Positions 26,341 through 35,600 of a stretch of 40,775 bases of DNA are shown piece by piece. How positions within the stretch are numbered: position 1 is the first letter of the stretch; every line of letters begins with the position of its first letter. The stretch comes from Bacillus yapensis (GTDB taxonomy: Bacteria > Bacillota > Bacilli > Bacillales > Cytobacillaceae). The notes below the pieces were generated by a model. It ran no database searches, was not told the DNA's origin, and saw only the letters and a list, made by a program, of their open reading frames with translations. The position numbers were made by a program, and so were the translations under genes. The stretch is from the NCBI RefSeq assembly GCF_005280205.1, contig NZ_SUND01000026.1, forward strand, positions 1-40,775, read 5' to 3'.

Positions 26341-26716
26341 TCTGTCTTGCATTTTTGATATGGGTGACAGATTTTGAGTTTCCACCTGGCATTCTGTCAC
26401 TCATTCTTGCTTTACGTGACAGATTTTCTCTCTCTACCAACGATTCTGTCACTCATTCCTGCTTTGCTTGACAGATTTTCTCTCTCCACCAACGATTTTG
26501 TCACTCATTCTTGCTTTGTGTGACAGATTTTCGCTCTCCACCAACATTTCTGTCACTCATTCTTGCTTTGCGTGACAGATTTTCTCTCTCCACCAACGAT
26601 TCTGTCACTCATTCTTGCTTTAACTGACAGAATCTCGCCTTCCACCAGTAATTCTGTCACTCATTCCTGTTTTGAGTGACAAAATTTAGCTTGCCACAAG
26701 CAATTCTGTCACGTAT
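26341..26716. repeat. tandem array of eight 52-bp units with inverted half-sites
   Basis: The landmark TCTGTC (one copy TTTGTC) recurs at 26341, 26393, 26445, 26497, 26549, 26601, 26653 and 26705, exactly 52 bp apart. Each inner unit has TCTGTCAC, 15 nt, GTGACAGA, then 21 nt before the next TCTGTCAC, so 8-bp inverted half-sites alternate at two fixed spacings. Outer units are degenerate, inner ones about 90% alike. Since 52 is not a multiple of three, a coding explanation is unlikely. It fills the gap between yfhS and the mutY stop. Confidence 0.93.
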
Positions 26717-26738
26717 TCTCCCGAAAACCCCAAACCAT

Positions 26739-27830
26739 TTATTCCTCATTATAAAACTGCTTCATAATCTTCTGATGTGGCACCGGGAAAGGATACTCTA
26801 CGATTTCTTCAGGAGAGACCATTTTTAAGTTCTCATCCTCTTTGATTGGAGCTTTTAATACTCCGTCAAATACTTGAATATCCCACTTCAAATGAGAAAA
26901 AACATGTTCAATTTTACCGACAGCTTGTCCTAGCTTAACCTCAATTCCGAGCTCCTCCATCATAAGAGCCTCGACATAACTTTTATCAAACATAAAAGGT
27001 GAGGTTACTTCGACTGTAGGGAATTCCCACATATTTGCGAGTAATCCACTGCTTGCGCGCTTATGAATGACTGTCTTTTCACTTTCACGAATAACAACGG
27101 CCGCTAATTGCACCTGTCTTTGCTTTTTTGCCTTCGTTTTTACAGGGAGTTCATTCTCTACTCCCTCATGGAAAGCATGACAATGCTCGCGTACTGGGCA
27201 GAGCAAACATGAAGGCGAAGTTGGTGTACAAATCAATGCCCCTAGCTCCATTAATGCTTGATTGAAATAAGACGGATTTTCATGAGAGATGAGTTCATAA
27301 ATAGCCGTTTCAAATGTCTTTCTAGTTGAAGGCTTCGCAATGTCTTCCCAAATGGACAAGATACGTGAAATCACCCTCATCACGTTTCCGTCCACAGCTG
27401 GCTCGGGAACCCCATAAGCAATTGATAAAATCGCCCCTGCTGTATAAGGACCTACACCCTTCAAAGTTGAAATTTCTTCTTTCGTATCTGGGACTTTACC
27501 GCCGTACTTTTCTTTTACTTCCTTCACTGCAGATTGTAAATTTCGTACACGAGAGTAGTATCCTAACCCTTCCCATGCTTTTAAAATCTTTTCTTCCTCT
27601 GCATCTGCTAAATCGTTGATGGTCGGGAACTGTTCAATAAACCGGTTAAAATACGGAATAACCGTATCCACTCGCGTTTGTTGAAGCATAATTTCCGAAA
27701 CCCAAACTTTGTATGGATTTTTATCCTTACGCCACGGTAGATCTCTTTGCTCGTTTGAAAACCATTCGATCAAATCGTGCTGAAAGGCATTTTTGTTAAC
27801 TAATTTTAGATTTTTTAAGGAATCTGTCAT
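26739..27830 (-). CDS. mutY: A/G-specific adenine glycosylase MutY
   Basis: A 363-aa DNA repair enzyme that removes adenine mispaired with 8-oxoguanine. Catalytic E46 ([13 protein letters not shown]) and D147 (VDGNVMRV) are present; the helix-hairpin-helix is [14 protein letters not shown] (123-136). The 4Fe-4S loop is C201-x6-C208-x2-C211-x5-C217. A C-terminal NUDIX-like 8-oxoG recognition domain covers about residues 235-360. Residue numbers run three ahead of Geobacillus MutY throughout, so the gene is complete. AGGCGGTG five nucleotides before the ATG sets the start. This is the yfhQ position of B. subtilis. Confidence 0.96.
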   Translation of the reverse strand: MTDSLKNLKLVNKNAFQHDLIEWFSNEQRDLPWRKDKNPYKVWVSEIMLQQTRVDTVIPYFNRFIEQFPTINDLADAEEEKILKAWEGLGYYSRVRNLQSAVKEVKEKYGGKVPDTKEEISTLKGVGPYTAGAILSIAYGVPEPAVDGNVMRVISRILSIWEDIAKPSTRKTFETAIYELISHENPSYFNQALMELGALICTPTSPSCLLCPVREHCHAFHEGVENELPVKTKAKKQRQVQLAAVVIRESEKTVIHKRASSGLLANMWEFPTVEVTSPFMFDKSYVEALMMEELGIEVKLGQAVGKIEHVFSHLKWDIQVFDGVLKAPIKEDENLKMVSPEEIVEYPFPVPHQKIMKQFYNEE

Positions 27831-27976
27831 GATTACACCGCCTGCTGTTAAACATATAAATAAACCATGTGAACATTTTTTAACTCTTTCTAAAATATCG
27901 ATTTAATTCAACATTTACAACCCATTTGCTGATAAAATTAAACCAACATCAGCCTATTCTAAGGAGGTTCTACCTT

Positions 27977-28957
27977 TTGGACACAGGTACTCACATAGTT
28001 ATGGGGCTTGCCCTTGCTGGTCTCTCAACATTAGATCCAGAAGTTGCTGCAAATTCAACAACTGCAACAGCTGTCATGATTGGAACCATTGTTGGATCAC
28101 AAGCTCCGGATATCGATACAGTACTTAAACTTCGAAACAACGCTGTATATATTAGGAATCATCGTGGAATCACCCACTCTATTCCAGCCGTCCTGCTATG
28201 GCCAATTGGAATAACAGCAGTGATTTATCCATTTTTTCCTGAAGCAAATTTATTACATCTATGGCTTTGGACCTTTTTAGCTGTATTTCTACACGTTTTC
28301 GTCGATATTTTTAATGGATATGGCACGCAAGCGCTGCGTCCTTTTTCTCCAAAATGGGTTGCTCTAGGCATGATCAATACGTTTGATCCGATTATTTTTG
28401 GCTTGCATGTCCTTGGATTAATTGTTTGGGGACTAGGCGCACACCCTGGATTCACCTTTTTAGTTGTCTATGCCGTTCTTGTCGCCTACTACATTATCCG
28501 CTTTTTTGCACAAAGAAAGGTTGTTCAAGAGGTAAAGACATTAATACCAGACGCAACCGATATCATCATCTCGCCGACGATGAAATTTTCTCAGTGGCGC
28601 ATTGCGGTCATGAATAAACATCAATTTTTTGTCGGGCGGGCATACAAGAATGATGTGACCATCCTTGACCAATTTAATCGCGTGAAGGTCCCTTCTTCCC
28701 CTGTGATTGAGGCTGCGAAAAAAGATAAAAATTTATCTGCCTTCCTATCCTTTTCACCTGTCTATCGCTGGGAAGTTGACGAATACAATGATTATTATGA
28801 AGTGAAATTCATTGACTTGCGTTATCGAAGCAAGGACCATTATCCTTTTGTGGCTGTTGTTCAGCTGGACCTAGACTTGAATATTCAATCCTCTTACACA
28901 GGCTGGATTTTTAGTGAAGAGAAACTTAGAAAAAAATTAGAGATACTACCAGGATGA
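27977..28957 (+). CDS. yfhP: YfhP, YdjM-type membrane metal-dependent hydrolase family
   Basis: A 326-aa protein. The N-terminal part has about five hydrophobic helices with conserved polar residues inside them (THIVMG, GSQAPDIDTVLK, RNHRGITHSIPA, HVFVDIFNGYGTQ), the His/Asp pattern of the YdjM/DUF457 putative metal-dependent hydrolases related to phospholipase-like folds. The C-terminal about 110 residues are soluble. The start is TTG at 27977 with AAGGAGG; the frame continues upstream to 27926 without a usable site. The B. subtilis homologue sits in the same place and has been proposed to affect expression of neighbouring genes; its enzymatic role is not known. Confidence 0.85.
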   Translation: MDTGTHIVMGLALAGLSTLDPEVAANSTTATAVMIGTIVGSQAPDIDTVLKLRNNAVYIRNHRGITHSIPAVLLWPIGITAVIYPFFPEANLLHLWLWTFLAVFLHVFVDIFNGYGTQALRPFSPKWVALGMINTFDPIIFGLHVLGLIVWGLGAHPGFTFLVVYAVLVAYYIIRFFAQRKVVQEVKTLIPDATDIIISPTMKFSQWRIAVMNKHQFFVGRAYKNDVTILDQFNRVKVPSSPVIEAAKKDKNLSAFLSFSPVYRWEVDEYNDYYEVKFIDLRYRSKDHYPFVAVVQLDLDLNIQSSYTGWIFSEEKLRKKLEILPG

Positions 28958-28987
28958 AAAAAGCGAGGTGCTCTGCCCTCGCTTTTT
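28958..28987 (+). terminator. rho-independent terminator of yfhP
   Basis: AAAAAGCGAGG / CCTCGCTTTTT (28958-28968 / 28977-28987) starts directly after the stop codon. Confidence 0.9.
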
Positions 28988-28994
28988 ATTAAGT

Positions 28995-29180
28995 CTGTTC
29001 TCCTAAAGATAGTTGTTAAAATCCTACTGCCGATTTTAACGTAGAAATATCCATTTGGTGCATCGTAACTAGTTTGCAAGCTCTTTTCTCTTTTGATTTA
29101 CAACCAATTATTATTGAAAACATAGATAAATTCATTGATTTTTTGCTCTAAAAGCAACAAAGTTTGAGAAAAGAGCCTTT
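28995..29180 (-). repeat. dispersed structured repeat, copy B
   Basis: Inverted relative to copy A at 3634-3818. On the minus strand it begins near 29180 with GGCTCTTTTCTCA and ends near 28995. It keeps the 11-bp outer inverted repeat GCTCTTTTCTC / GAGAAAAGAGC (29176-29166 / 29090-29080) and the 9-bp hairpin GTTAAAATC / GATTTTAAC (29040-29032 / 29023-29015). The core shared with copy A (about 29075-29012) differs at only a few bases and one 1-nt indel. It lies between convergent yfhP and yfhJ. Confidence 0.85.
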
Positions 29181-29181
29181 A

Positions 29182-29445
29182 TTAATGTCCCTGGCCATTT
29201 TCAAATAAATGCTTGTACTTTGGATTTGTAGCAAAAAATTCGTGAAGTCTTGCCCCATGATTTTCAATCAACTGGCGCACGATTCGTTCTGTCATTTCAC
29301 TGCCTTTATATTCTCTCCCAGCTTTTGCTCGAGTTGTTTCAAAGTCATCCCATAGCAGTTCGACCCAAGTTTGCGCCTGATGAACAGATAATGAGCTGTT
29401 CTTTTCCAGTAATAATTCCACTAGCTTTTGTTGATATTCATTCAA
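29182..29445 (-). CDS. yfhJ: YfhJ, WVELL-domain protein
   Basis: An 87-aa soluble, charged protein with the family hallmark WVELL (QTWVELLWDDFE, residues 27-38). It is found in Bacillus next to sspK. The start is TTG at 29445 with AGAGGTG seven nucleotides upstream; a nearby ATG is out of frame. The function is unknown, but context and family distribution point to sporulating bacilli. Confidence 0.88.
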   Translation of the reverse strand: MNEYQQKLVELLLEKNSSLSVHQAQTWVELLWDDFETTRAKAGREYKGSEMTERIVRQLIENHGARLHEFFATNPKYKHLFENGQGH

Positions 29446-29487
29446 ACTTTTTCACCTCTTTTGCCAACTTTTTATCATGATGAATAA

Positions 29488-29517
29488 TGATACTTCAGCC
29501 TAATTGGGTTCATACTA
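29488..29517 (+). promoter_or_regulatory. predicted sigma-G promoter of sspK
   Basis: A perfect forespore -10 CATACTA (29511-29517) lies 17 nt after TGATAC (29488-29493), a partial match to the TGAATA-type -35. Transcription would start near 29524. Confidence 0.55.
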
Positions 29518-29522
29518 TGTGT

Positions 29523-29557
29523 ACGTGATAAGCATTGCTCTGCAGTGCCTATCACGT
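29523..29557 (+). promoter_or_regulatory. 5'-terminal stem-loop of the sspK mRNA
   Basis: ACGTGATAAGCATTGC / GCAGTGCCTATCACGT (29523-29538 / 29542-29557) forms 15 of 16 pairs (one G-T, one mismatch) with a 3-nt loop. It starts at the transcript start predicted from the CATACTA box and ends 17 nt before the GGGAGG ribosome site. No T-run follows on either strand. Confidence 0.6.
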
Positions 29558-29588
29558 TGGTAATTGATTTGTTAGGGAGGGTCTTGTA

Positions 29589-29765
29589 TTGCGAAATAAA
29601 GCAAAGAATTTCCCATATGAAGGAGAAAATAAATTCGAGGGTGAACCTCGAGCAAAAGCGGAGTATGCTTCTAAAAGAGCAAATGGCACGACAAATACTC
29701 ATCCACAAGAACGGATGAGAGCCTCAACGAACCGAGAATCTGACACATCAGAGCTTTTTGAGTAG
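29589..29765 (+). CDS. sspK: small acid-soluble spore protein SspK
   Basis: A 58-aa basic, hydrophilic protein. The SspK core [20 protein letters not shown] followed by [10 protein letters not shown] is clear. The start is TTG at 29589, preceded by GGGAGG with 8-nt spacing. Minor SASPs of this kind are made in the forespore under sigma-G and packed into the spore core; their individual function is not known. The C-terminus is a little longer than in B. subtilis. It is divergent from yfhJ and followed after 27 nt by a second small gene. Confidence 0.9.
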   Translation: MRNKAKNFPYEGENKFEGEPRAKAEYASKRANGTTNTHPQERMRASTNRESDTSELFE

Positions 29766-29792
29766 AAAAACTACTACGGGAGGCTGGATAAA

Positions 29793-29951
29793 ATGGGAAA
29801 AAGTAAAAAATTCTTTGACAACAATCCTTACTCAAGCCCATTTACTTCACCAAATGTTCGTTTGAAGCATGCCCATTCTCAAGTAAACGGGGAAACCAAG
29901 GAAACGCAAGACATTATTATTCTCCATAACCAAATCAGAAAAAATTCGTAA
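29793..29951 (+). CDS. YpzG-like small protein
   Basis: A 52-aa hydrophilic protein (MGKSKKFFDNNPYSSPF at the start, HAHSQVNGET in the middle). The pattern N-P-x(n)-KHA-x-SQVNGET-x-x-(S/T)Q resembles YpzG-type small proteins of spore-forming bacilli; this is family-level recognition only. GGGAGG lies 8 nt before the ATG. It follows sspK closely and may be cotranscribed with it, which would suggest a spore role. Confidence 0.65.
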   Translation: MGKSKKFFDNNPYSSPFTSPNVRLKHAHSQVNGETKETQDIIILHNQIRKNS

Positions 29952-29958
29952 ATCTTAC

Positions 29959-29985
29959 AACCAGAGCCTTTTTGGGGCTCTGGTT
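29959..29985. terminator. hairpin between the YpzG-like gene and yfhH
   Basis: AACCAGAGCC / GGCTCTGGTT (29959-29968 / 29976-29985) with a 7-nt loop, between convergent genes and overlapping the yfhH stop by one base. T-runs are poor on both sides, so termination would be partial. Confidence 0.65.
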
Positions 29986-30305
29986 TACTTAAGTGCTTTC
30001 AGCATGGAAATCGGTAAAGCTTCCGTCTCTTTGCTCTCTCCTAATCGATATCCCCATGCAAATACACCATTCATATACTCAATCTGAAAATACTTACCTG
30101 GGTCTCCGTCGATTTCGTAGATTTCTTTTTTCTTAAAATCCGTTGGGTTTAACAAATAAGACTTGGCCATGATTGCTTTTCGCTCTAATACAGCAAATTC
30201 ACTTACCATTCCCATTTGCTCTGCTTTACGTGCTTGTTCATGGAGCTTAGCGATCTCTTGCTTCAGCTCATACTCCGTCATTGTACTATAACGTTTCTCT
30301 TCCAC
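29985..30305 (-). CDS. yfhH: YfhH, DUF1811 family protein
   Basis: A 106-aa soluble protein. An N-terminal helical hairpin (TEYELKQEIAKLHEQARKAEQMGM) precedes a small beta-rich C-terminal part (YFQIEYMNGVFAWGYRLG). It matches the YfhH/DUF1811 family, which lies beside recX in Bacillus. The start is GTG at 30305, supported by AAGGGGTGA. The function is unknown. Confidence 0.88.
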   Translation of the reverse strand: MEEKRYSTMTEYELKQEIAKLHEQARKAEQMGMVSEFAVLERKAIMAKSYLLNPTDFKKKEIYEIDGDPGKYFQIEYMNGVFAWGYRLGESKETEALPISMLKALK

Positions 30306-30348
30306 CTTTGCTCACCCCTTATGATGTTCATAACCTTATTTTACTATA

Positions 30349-31158
30349 TTAATCGTCTTTTTCCTCAGCTAAAAATTGTTCGATTTTCTCAATCGAAAAT
30401 CCTTTTCGATACAAAGCCTGCTTCATTTTTTGTTCGTATTCATAGCCTTCTAATTGAGCGTACTTCCTATGTGCTTTTTCCCCCTGATATCGTAAAGCTT
30501 CCATTTCATCATCTTCGTCTTTTTTGGATTCTGCCATTTCCATGGCAATTGAAATGACCTCAAACGGATAGCCCTTTCTGAGCAAAAACTGCTCAGCCTT
30601 TTGCTTCAAGATTCGTTCAGATTCTTTGGCGCTCTTATTCACTGCTTTTTCCCAAAGTCCTTTTGCTTTCTCAATCTGTTTTTCTAAAGAATACTGCTTT
30701 AACGCTTTCTCAATGAGTGGTGCGGCAACTCCCTTCTCCTGAAGGTCTTTTCGGACGACGACAATTCCTTTATCGGACGTATTTATTTGTGTTCGGACGT
30801 AAGCATTCGCGTATTCTTCATCATCAAGAAATTGATAATCGTATAATTTATGGATCACCTCTTGGATGACAGGTTCTTCAACTTCCTTATCAGCTAAATA
30901 CTTTCTTACCTCAAACTCCGTTCTCATAACACGTGTTAAATAATGAATCGCTAAATTATAGGATTTTCGGATATCGTCCTGATAATTAATTTCCATTAGG
31001 GCGAAGTCATCTAACTCCATGCCTTTTTTCAAGTTGAACTTAATTAATACATCTTCATCGACACTAAAAGCGTATTCCTCACCTTTTCCATGATCTAAGA
31101 AGATATTATATCGATCCGTGTTCTTTTTTTGGACGGTGATTTTTGTAATCGTAGCCAT
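30349..31158 (-). CDS. recX: RecA regulator RecX
   Basis: A 269-aa protein of the RecX family, which binds RecA filaments and modulates recombination and the SOS response. Repeated three-helix modules are visible: YLTRVMRTEFEVRKYLADK, HKLYDYQFLDDEEYANAYVRTQINTSDKG, and further C-terminal modules such as LYRKGFSIEKIEQFL. This is the long Firmicute form. GGGAGGTGA precedes the ATG. It is transcribed toward yfhH with a 43-nt gap and divergent from yfhF, as in B. subtilis (yfhG). Confidence 0.92.
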   Translation of the reverse strand: MATITKITVQKKNTDRYNIFLDHGKGEEYAFSVDEDVLIKFNLKKGMELDDFALMEINYQDDIRKSYNLAIHYLTRVMRTEFEVRKYLADKEVEEPVIQEVIHKLYDYQFLDDEEYANAYVRTQINTSDKGIVVVRKDLQEKGVAAPLIEKALKQYSLEKQIEKAKGLWEKAVNKSAKESERILKQKAEQFLLRKGYPFEVISIAMEMAESKKDEDDEMEALRYQGEKAHRKYAQLEGYEYEQKMKQALYRKGFSIEKIEQFLAEEKDD

Positions 31159-31262
31159 ATCCTCACCTCCCTATAAATGTACCACATTGTTTGAAAAATC
31201 TCCGCTCGAAAACAGGGTTTTCCATGATAAAACGCTAATTACTCTATAGAGGTGATATGCAC

Positions 31263-32144
31263 ATGAAAATTGTGATTGCAGGCGGAACCGGCTTTGTAGG
31301 AAAAGCCTTAACAAAACGATTAATAGATAAAGGACACAAGGTCATTATTTTAACAAGAAAAGGATCACAAACTGGAGGAAACCCGACTTTCCATCAATGG
31401 TTAACAGGGGGTAGCAGTTCCTCTATTCAAGATATTGACGTCATGATTAATTTAGCCGGTGAATCTCTTAGTAGTGGACGTTGGACGACAGCTCGAAAAG
31501 AACGGATTCTCTCCAGTCGCATTGAAGCAACAGAAGCAGTGCTTGCCCTCATGAAAAATAATCCTCCAAAGACATTCATTAATGCTAGCGCAATCGGTTA
31601 TTACGGCACATCCTTAACGGAAACTTTTACAGAAGAATATAAAGCAGCGGGAACAGATTTTTTAGCGACGACCGTCAAAAACTGGGAAGAACTAGCCTTA
31701 CAGTCCACCACTCGCACGATTTTGTGCCGATTTGGGATTATTTTAGACAAAACAGAGGGAGCTTTGCCAAGAATGGCATTACCATATAAGTTTTTTGCTG
31801 GCGGAACCGTTGGGGACGGAAAGCAGTGGATGTCTTGGATACATATTCAAGATGTTGTCGAAGCGATTCTTTTTCTAATGGAGCATGAAGAGATCGTAGG
31901 TCCTGTTAATTTCACTGCTCCCAATCCAATCTCGATGAAGGAGTTAGGTCAAGCCATTGGTAAGGCTTTAGAGCGTCCTCATTGGATACCTGCACCCTCA
32001 CTCGCCCTAAAAATGGCCCTTGGTGAAATGAGTTTGTTAGTTTTAGAAGGACAACGAGTTCTTCCAGAAAAACTGCAACAAGCAGGCTACCGATTTCTTT
32101 ATGAAAAAATTGACGAAGCATTAGCAAATATTTATCAAGCTTGA
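31263..32144 (+). CDS. yfhF: YfhF, TIGR01777-type NAD(P)-binding epimerase-like protein
   Basis: A 293-aa extended SDR. The N-terminal Rossmann motif is IAGGTGFVGKAL; INLAGESLSSGRW and the active-site-like INASAIGYYG mark the TIGR01777 (SulA/YfcH-like) group, and the C-terminal GEMSLLVLEGQRVLPEKLQQAGYRF is the DUF1731 tail. The reaction is not known. GAGG lies 10 nt before the ATG at 31263; an in-frame ATG at 31257 is too close to it. It is divergent from recX, as in B. subtilis. Confidence 0.87.
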   Translation: MKIVIAGGTGFVGKALTKRLIDKGHKVIILTRKGSQTGGNPTFHQWLTGGSSSSIQDIDVMINLAGESLSSGRWTTARKERILSSRIEATEAVLALMKNNPPKTFINASAIGYYGTSLTETFTEEYKAAGTDFLATTVKNWEELALQSTTRTILCRFGIILDKTEGALPRMALPYKFFAGGTVGDGKQWMSWIHIQDVVEAILFLMEHEEIVGPVNFTAPNPISMKELGQAIGKALERPHWIPAPSLALKMALGEMSLLVLEGQRVLPEKLQQAGYRFLYEKIDEALANIYQA

Positions 32145-32216
32145 GTATCAATCTTTTTTAATAAGGGAAAAATAGGAAGTGTAGTCTTATTAATTTGTGA
32201 AGAGAGGATGTTGCGA

Positions 32217-32345
32217 ATGGCTGATAAGAAACGGAAAGATAAGTCCAAAAGTACATTGTCCAGTATGCAGGAAATGAATTATTCACACGAGTTTAAAGTG
32301 GCTGACCAAGCTGGAGGGTTCACAAAGAAGAAGGCGAGACATTAA
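32217..32345 (+). CDS. yfhE: YfhE-like small basic protein
   Basis: A 42-aa protein (MADKKRKDKSKSTLSSMQEM at its start) with a Lys-rich N-terminus and the STLSSMQEMNYSHEFK core. GAGAGG lies 9 nt before the ATG. Identity rests on size, composition and its place between yfhF and yfhD in the B. subtilis order. Function unknown; probably a spore- or stress-associated small protein. Confidence 0.75.
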   Translation: MADKKRKDKSKSTLSSMQEMNYSHEFKVADQAGGFTKKKARH

Positions 32346-32375
32346 TTCATAAATTCCTTGAACATCGTGAAAAAT

Positions 32376-32413
32376 AAGTACGGAAAAACGTAAATGTTTT
32401 TTCGTACTTTTCA
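32376..32413 (+). terminator. rho-independent terminator of yfhE
   Basis: A 14-bp stem with one G-T pair, AAGTACGGAAAAAC / GTTTTTTCGTACTT (32376-32389 / 32396-32409), then TTCATTTT. Confidence 0.82.
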
Positions 32414-32433
32414 TTTTGAAGGGAGTTTTACGA

Positions 32434-32616
32434 TTGGGACGTGGACAAGGCCGAAAAACAAGAGACAAAAATAAAGCAAGTCTTCCACAAGTGCCAAAAA
32501 ACATGAAATCAGATGGCCGCGATGTAGAGTTTGACCGTGATTTAGCAGACCATGCTGATTTAGAAGCAATGGCTCGCTCTAATGCAGCAGATAAGCGAGC
32601 GAAAAAGAAAAAATAA
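32434..32616 (+). CDS. yfhD: YfhD family protein
   Basis: A 60-aa very hydrophilic, charged protein (GRGQGRKTRDKNKASLPQVP at the start, MKSDGRDVEFDRDLAD in the middle). It matches YfhD. The start is TTG at 32434 with GGGAG 8 nt upstream; the longer frame from 32416 would include the ribosome site. Function unknown; conserved in sporulating bacilli. Confidence 0.85.
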   Translation: MGRGQGRKTRDKNKASLPQVPKNMKSDGRDVEFDRDLADHADLEAMARSNAADKRAKKKK

Positions 32617-32624
32617 CATGCATT

Positions 32625-32653
32625 CTAGGTGAATCCGAAGTGGATTCACCTAG
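32625..32653. terminator. hairpin between yfhD and the SNF2 gene
   Basis: A perfect 12-bp stem CTAGGTGAATCC / GGATTCACCTAG (32625-32636 / 32642-32653) with a 5-nt loop, between convergent genes and overlapping the end of the SNF2 frame. No immediate T-run on plus; on minus a T6 follows 15 nt later. Confidence 0.65.
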
Positions 32654-35600
32654 TCGCATGTTCAATCATGAGAAGTTCACGAATATCATCCTCTGTTAAC
32701 GTGGATGCATTGCTTTCCTTTGTATCGATGATTTCTTGAACAAGATTTCGCTTCTTGTCCTGCAGTTCATCCATTTTTTCTTCAACAGTACCCTTGGTAA
32801 TCATCTTGATGACTCTTACCGTATTCTCCTGCCCCATCCGGTAAGCACGGTCGGCCGCCTGATCCTCTACAGCAGGATTCCACCATAGATCATAAAGGAT
32901 AACCGTATCCGCTCCAGTTAGATTTAGGCCTGTACCCCCGGCTTTCAAGGAGATGAGGAAAAAACTTTGCTCCCCCTTGTTAAAACGGTCGCATAATCCA
33001 ACTCGCTCCTCAGCAGGAGTTTGTCCATCAAGATAAAAAAACGTTAACCCTTTTAACGCTAATTGCCGCCCAATCAGTTCGAGCATTTTCGTGAATTGTG
33101 AGAAAATCAACACTCTTCTTCCTGCTTGATTGGCTTCATCAACAATTTGCATCAGCTTATTCAACTTCGCTGAGCTTCCTTTGTACCCGTCGACAAACAG
33201 AGCGGGATGGCAACAAATTTGTCGCAGTCTCGTTAGGCCTGCTAATATTCTGATTCTGTTTTTTCGAATCGTGTTCTTGTCTAAATGCTTTAATGTGTCA
33301 TGACGAAGCTTCGCTAAATACGCAGCATAAAGCTTCTTTTGCTCTGGATAGAGTTCCACATACTCTGGCAGTTCCATTTTTTCCGGAAGCTCCTGAAGAA
33401 CATCTGCTTTGATTCGTCGTAGAAGAAATGGGCTCGTCCTTTTCGCAATTTGTTTTCGTGTCAGCTGACTGTAATTCTTAAGGCCTTGAAACAGCTCTGG
33501 AAAAACGACATGATAAATCGACCATAACTCCTCAAGGGAATTTTCTATCGGCGTCCCTGTTAGGGCAAAGCGATGGTTAGCCCTTATTTTCTTAACAGAC
33601 TTAGCCGTTTGCGTAATCGGATTTTTAAAGGCTTGAGCTTCATCAAAGAACACTGTATGGAATTCCTGGCTCTCGAACCAATGAATATCCTTCCGGAGTA
33701 GCGTGTAAGAAATAATCAAGACATCTATTTCATCGATTTCCTTATACACCTTCTGCCTCTCTTTTTTCACGCCATCTACCACAACTGCCCTTGTCTCAGG
33801 AGAAAACTTAATGAATTCATGAAGCCAGTTGTAGGTAACAGCGGATGGAGAGACAATCAGGACAGGTCGACTATCCTTTTTTACCTCTGAAAGAACAGAT
33901 TCAATATAGGCGATACTCTGAACTGTTTTTCCAAGCCCCATGTCATCGGCGAGTATTCCTCCGAATCCATAGCTGGCAAGAGTCTTCAGCCATCGATATC
34001 CGTGCTTTTGATAATCCCTCAAAATCGACTCAAAACTTTTTGGCACTTCAAATTGATACGGGTTTGTTATCTCTTCTATAAATTGTCGGAAAGATTCCTC
34101 GGGAGAAAACACTTCGCTGTCCATAATCGAATCAAGAAAAGTGATTCCCTTTAGGACAGGCATTTCTAGCCCTTTTTCGATTTCATCATAATCGATCGGA
34201 AGTGACCTTAAAAATCGGTCCATTTCTTCAAACTCTTTCGTTTCTAACGTAAGAAGCGAACCGTCACCCAATCGATAATATTTTCGTTTTTCTTCTAAGG
34301 CTTGCAGCAAATCCCGAATCTCGTTTTCTGGAATGCCGGTCATTTCAAATTTAAATTCAAGCCAATTGGTCCGTTCTTTTTTCACTTTTACTTTGATATT
34401 CGGGTGAGAATTCTCTTTAAAAATCCGATTGCGAATCGCTGTCGTTGCATATACCTGAACAAGCTTCTGTAGCTTTGGCAGGATATGATGCAAGAACTCA
34501 TACTCAAGATCTTCGTTTTGTAAAAAATATCCTCCATCTGTTTTCGCAAATTCACTCTCGTCCATTAATTGAAGAATTTCATCCTCTTTTCGGTCATCCC
34601 TAACAAGCAACGCTCGAGCAAATTCCTTATCATTGGAGACCGGATTAATCATGATGTTTCCATAATGAAATTCTAAGCCAGCAAGCAAACGGTTTTTCAC
34701 GCGATCTAAATAAAGCTTAGGTATAAGCGGAGTTTGAACGAGCCTTTTTGCTATTTCATCCGCAATTGTTACAACTCCTAGCTTTTTCAAACCAGGCAAT
34801 ACTTTTTCTAGGAAAAAATCCATTTGGTCTTTTGGAATAGGTATTCGATTCCTTCCAGAACTATCGAGCATTTCCTTTAAGCTTAACAGTCTCTTGCAAT
34901 CGGCATGTTCTAAAGGAATCACGTTCCCACAATAAAGAACACAATCATATGAATCCATGATGACAATCTGCTCAAAGCCCTTGATTGAAAGGTGGTAGCC
35001 ACTTGATTCAGTTTGAAAATCAAAGTGTAACGGGAGTGTTTCCACCGCTAATTTTGGTCCCTCAAACGCTTCTCCATAATACTCGATTCTTCCGTTGGGT
35101 TCTTTTACGAGTAAAGGCACTAGCCTCTTCCATCCGGATGCTGGAATGGCTAATGTGCTTTTATAGGATGAAGGATTCTTTTTATGATTGTTTTGCATGA
35201 GTTGATGAAGAATTTCATCCACCGAGCGGTCAAAACAATGGATGCGCGGATCATAGGTGAAGATCGGTGATAACACACTTTGATTCCCATCTCTCACATC
35301 CTCCAAGAAACGGCGAATATTGAAGACAGACGTCTCTTCAATCTCAATACTAATACCAAACATTCGCTCACCATTGTCCATTTGCAGCACTTTACAAATA
35401 AATCTTGCATTTAGAACTTGCCTATCTTCAAAATGGAGCTGATGCCCACTAGAACGTTTCGGTTGCTCCTGAAAAATCGTTAGCAGTCCTTCTGCTAAGC
35501 TTGAGTCCTCAGGCTTGTTAAAAGAGTCTACTCTACTTTGTTGTTTTTCATAAATCGCAATCAAGACTGCCGCGATATGCTGACAATCCTTTTGAAAAGA

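Noticed and set aside
26341-26716. CRISPR array
   Set aside because: The supposed spacers are as conserved as the repeats, spacing is fixed at 52 bp, and no cas genes are present. The same reasoning excludes the array at 14432-14737.
28894-29079. 61-aa minus-strand frame over repeat copy B
   Set aside because: It overlaps the 3' end of yfhP and its terminator and has no ribosome site. The part shared with copy A is kept as an observation in the repeat finding, not as a gene.
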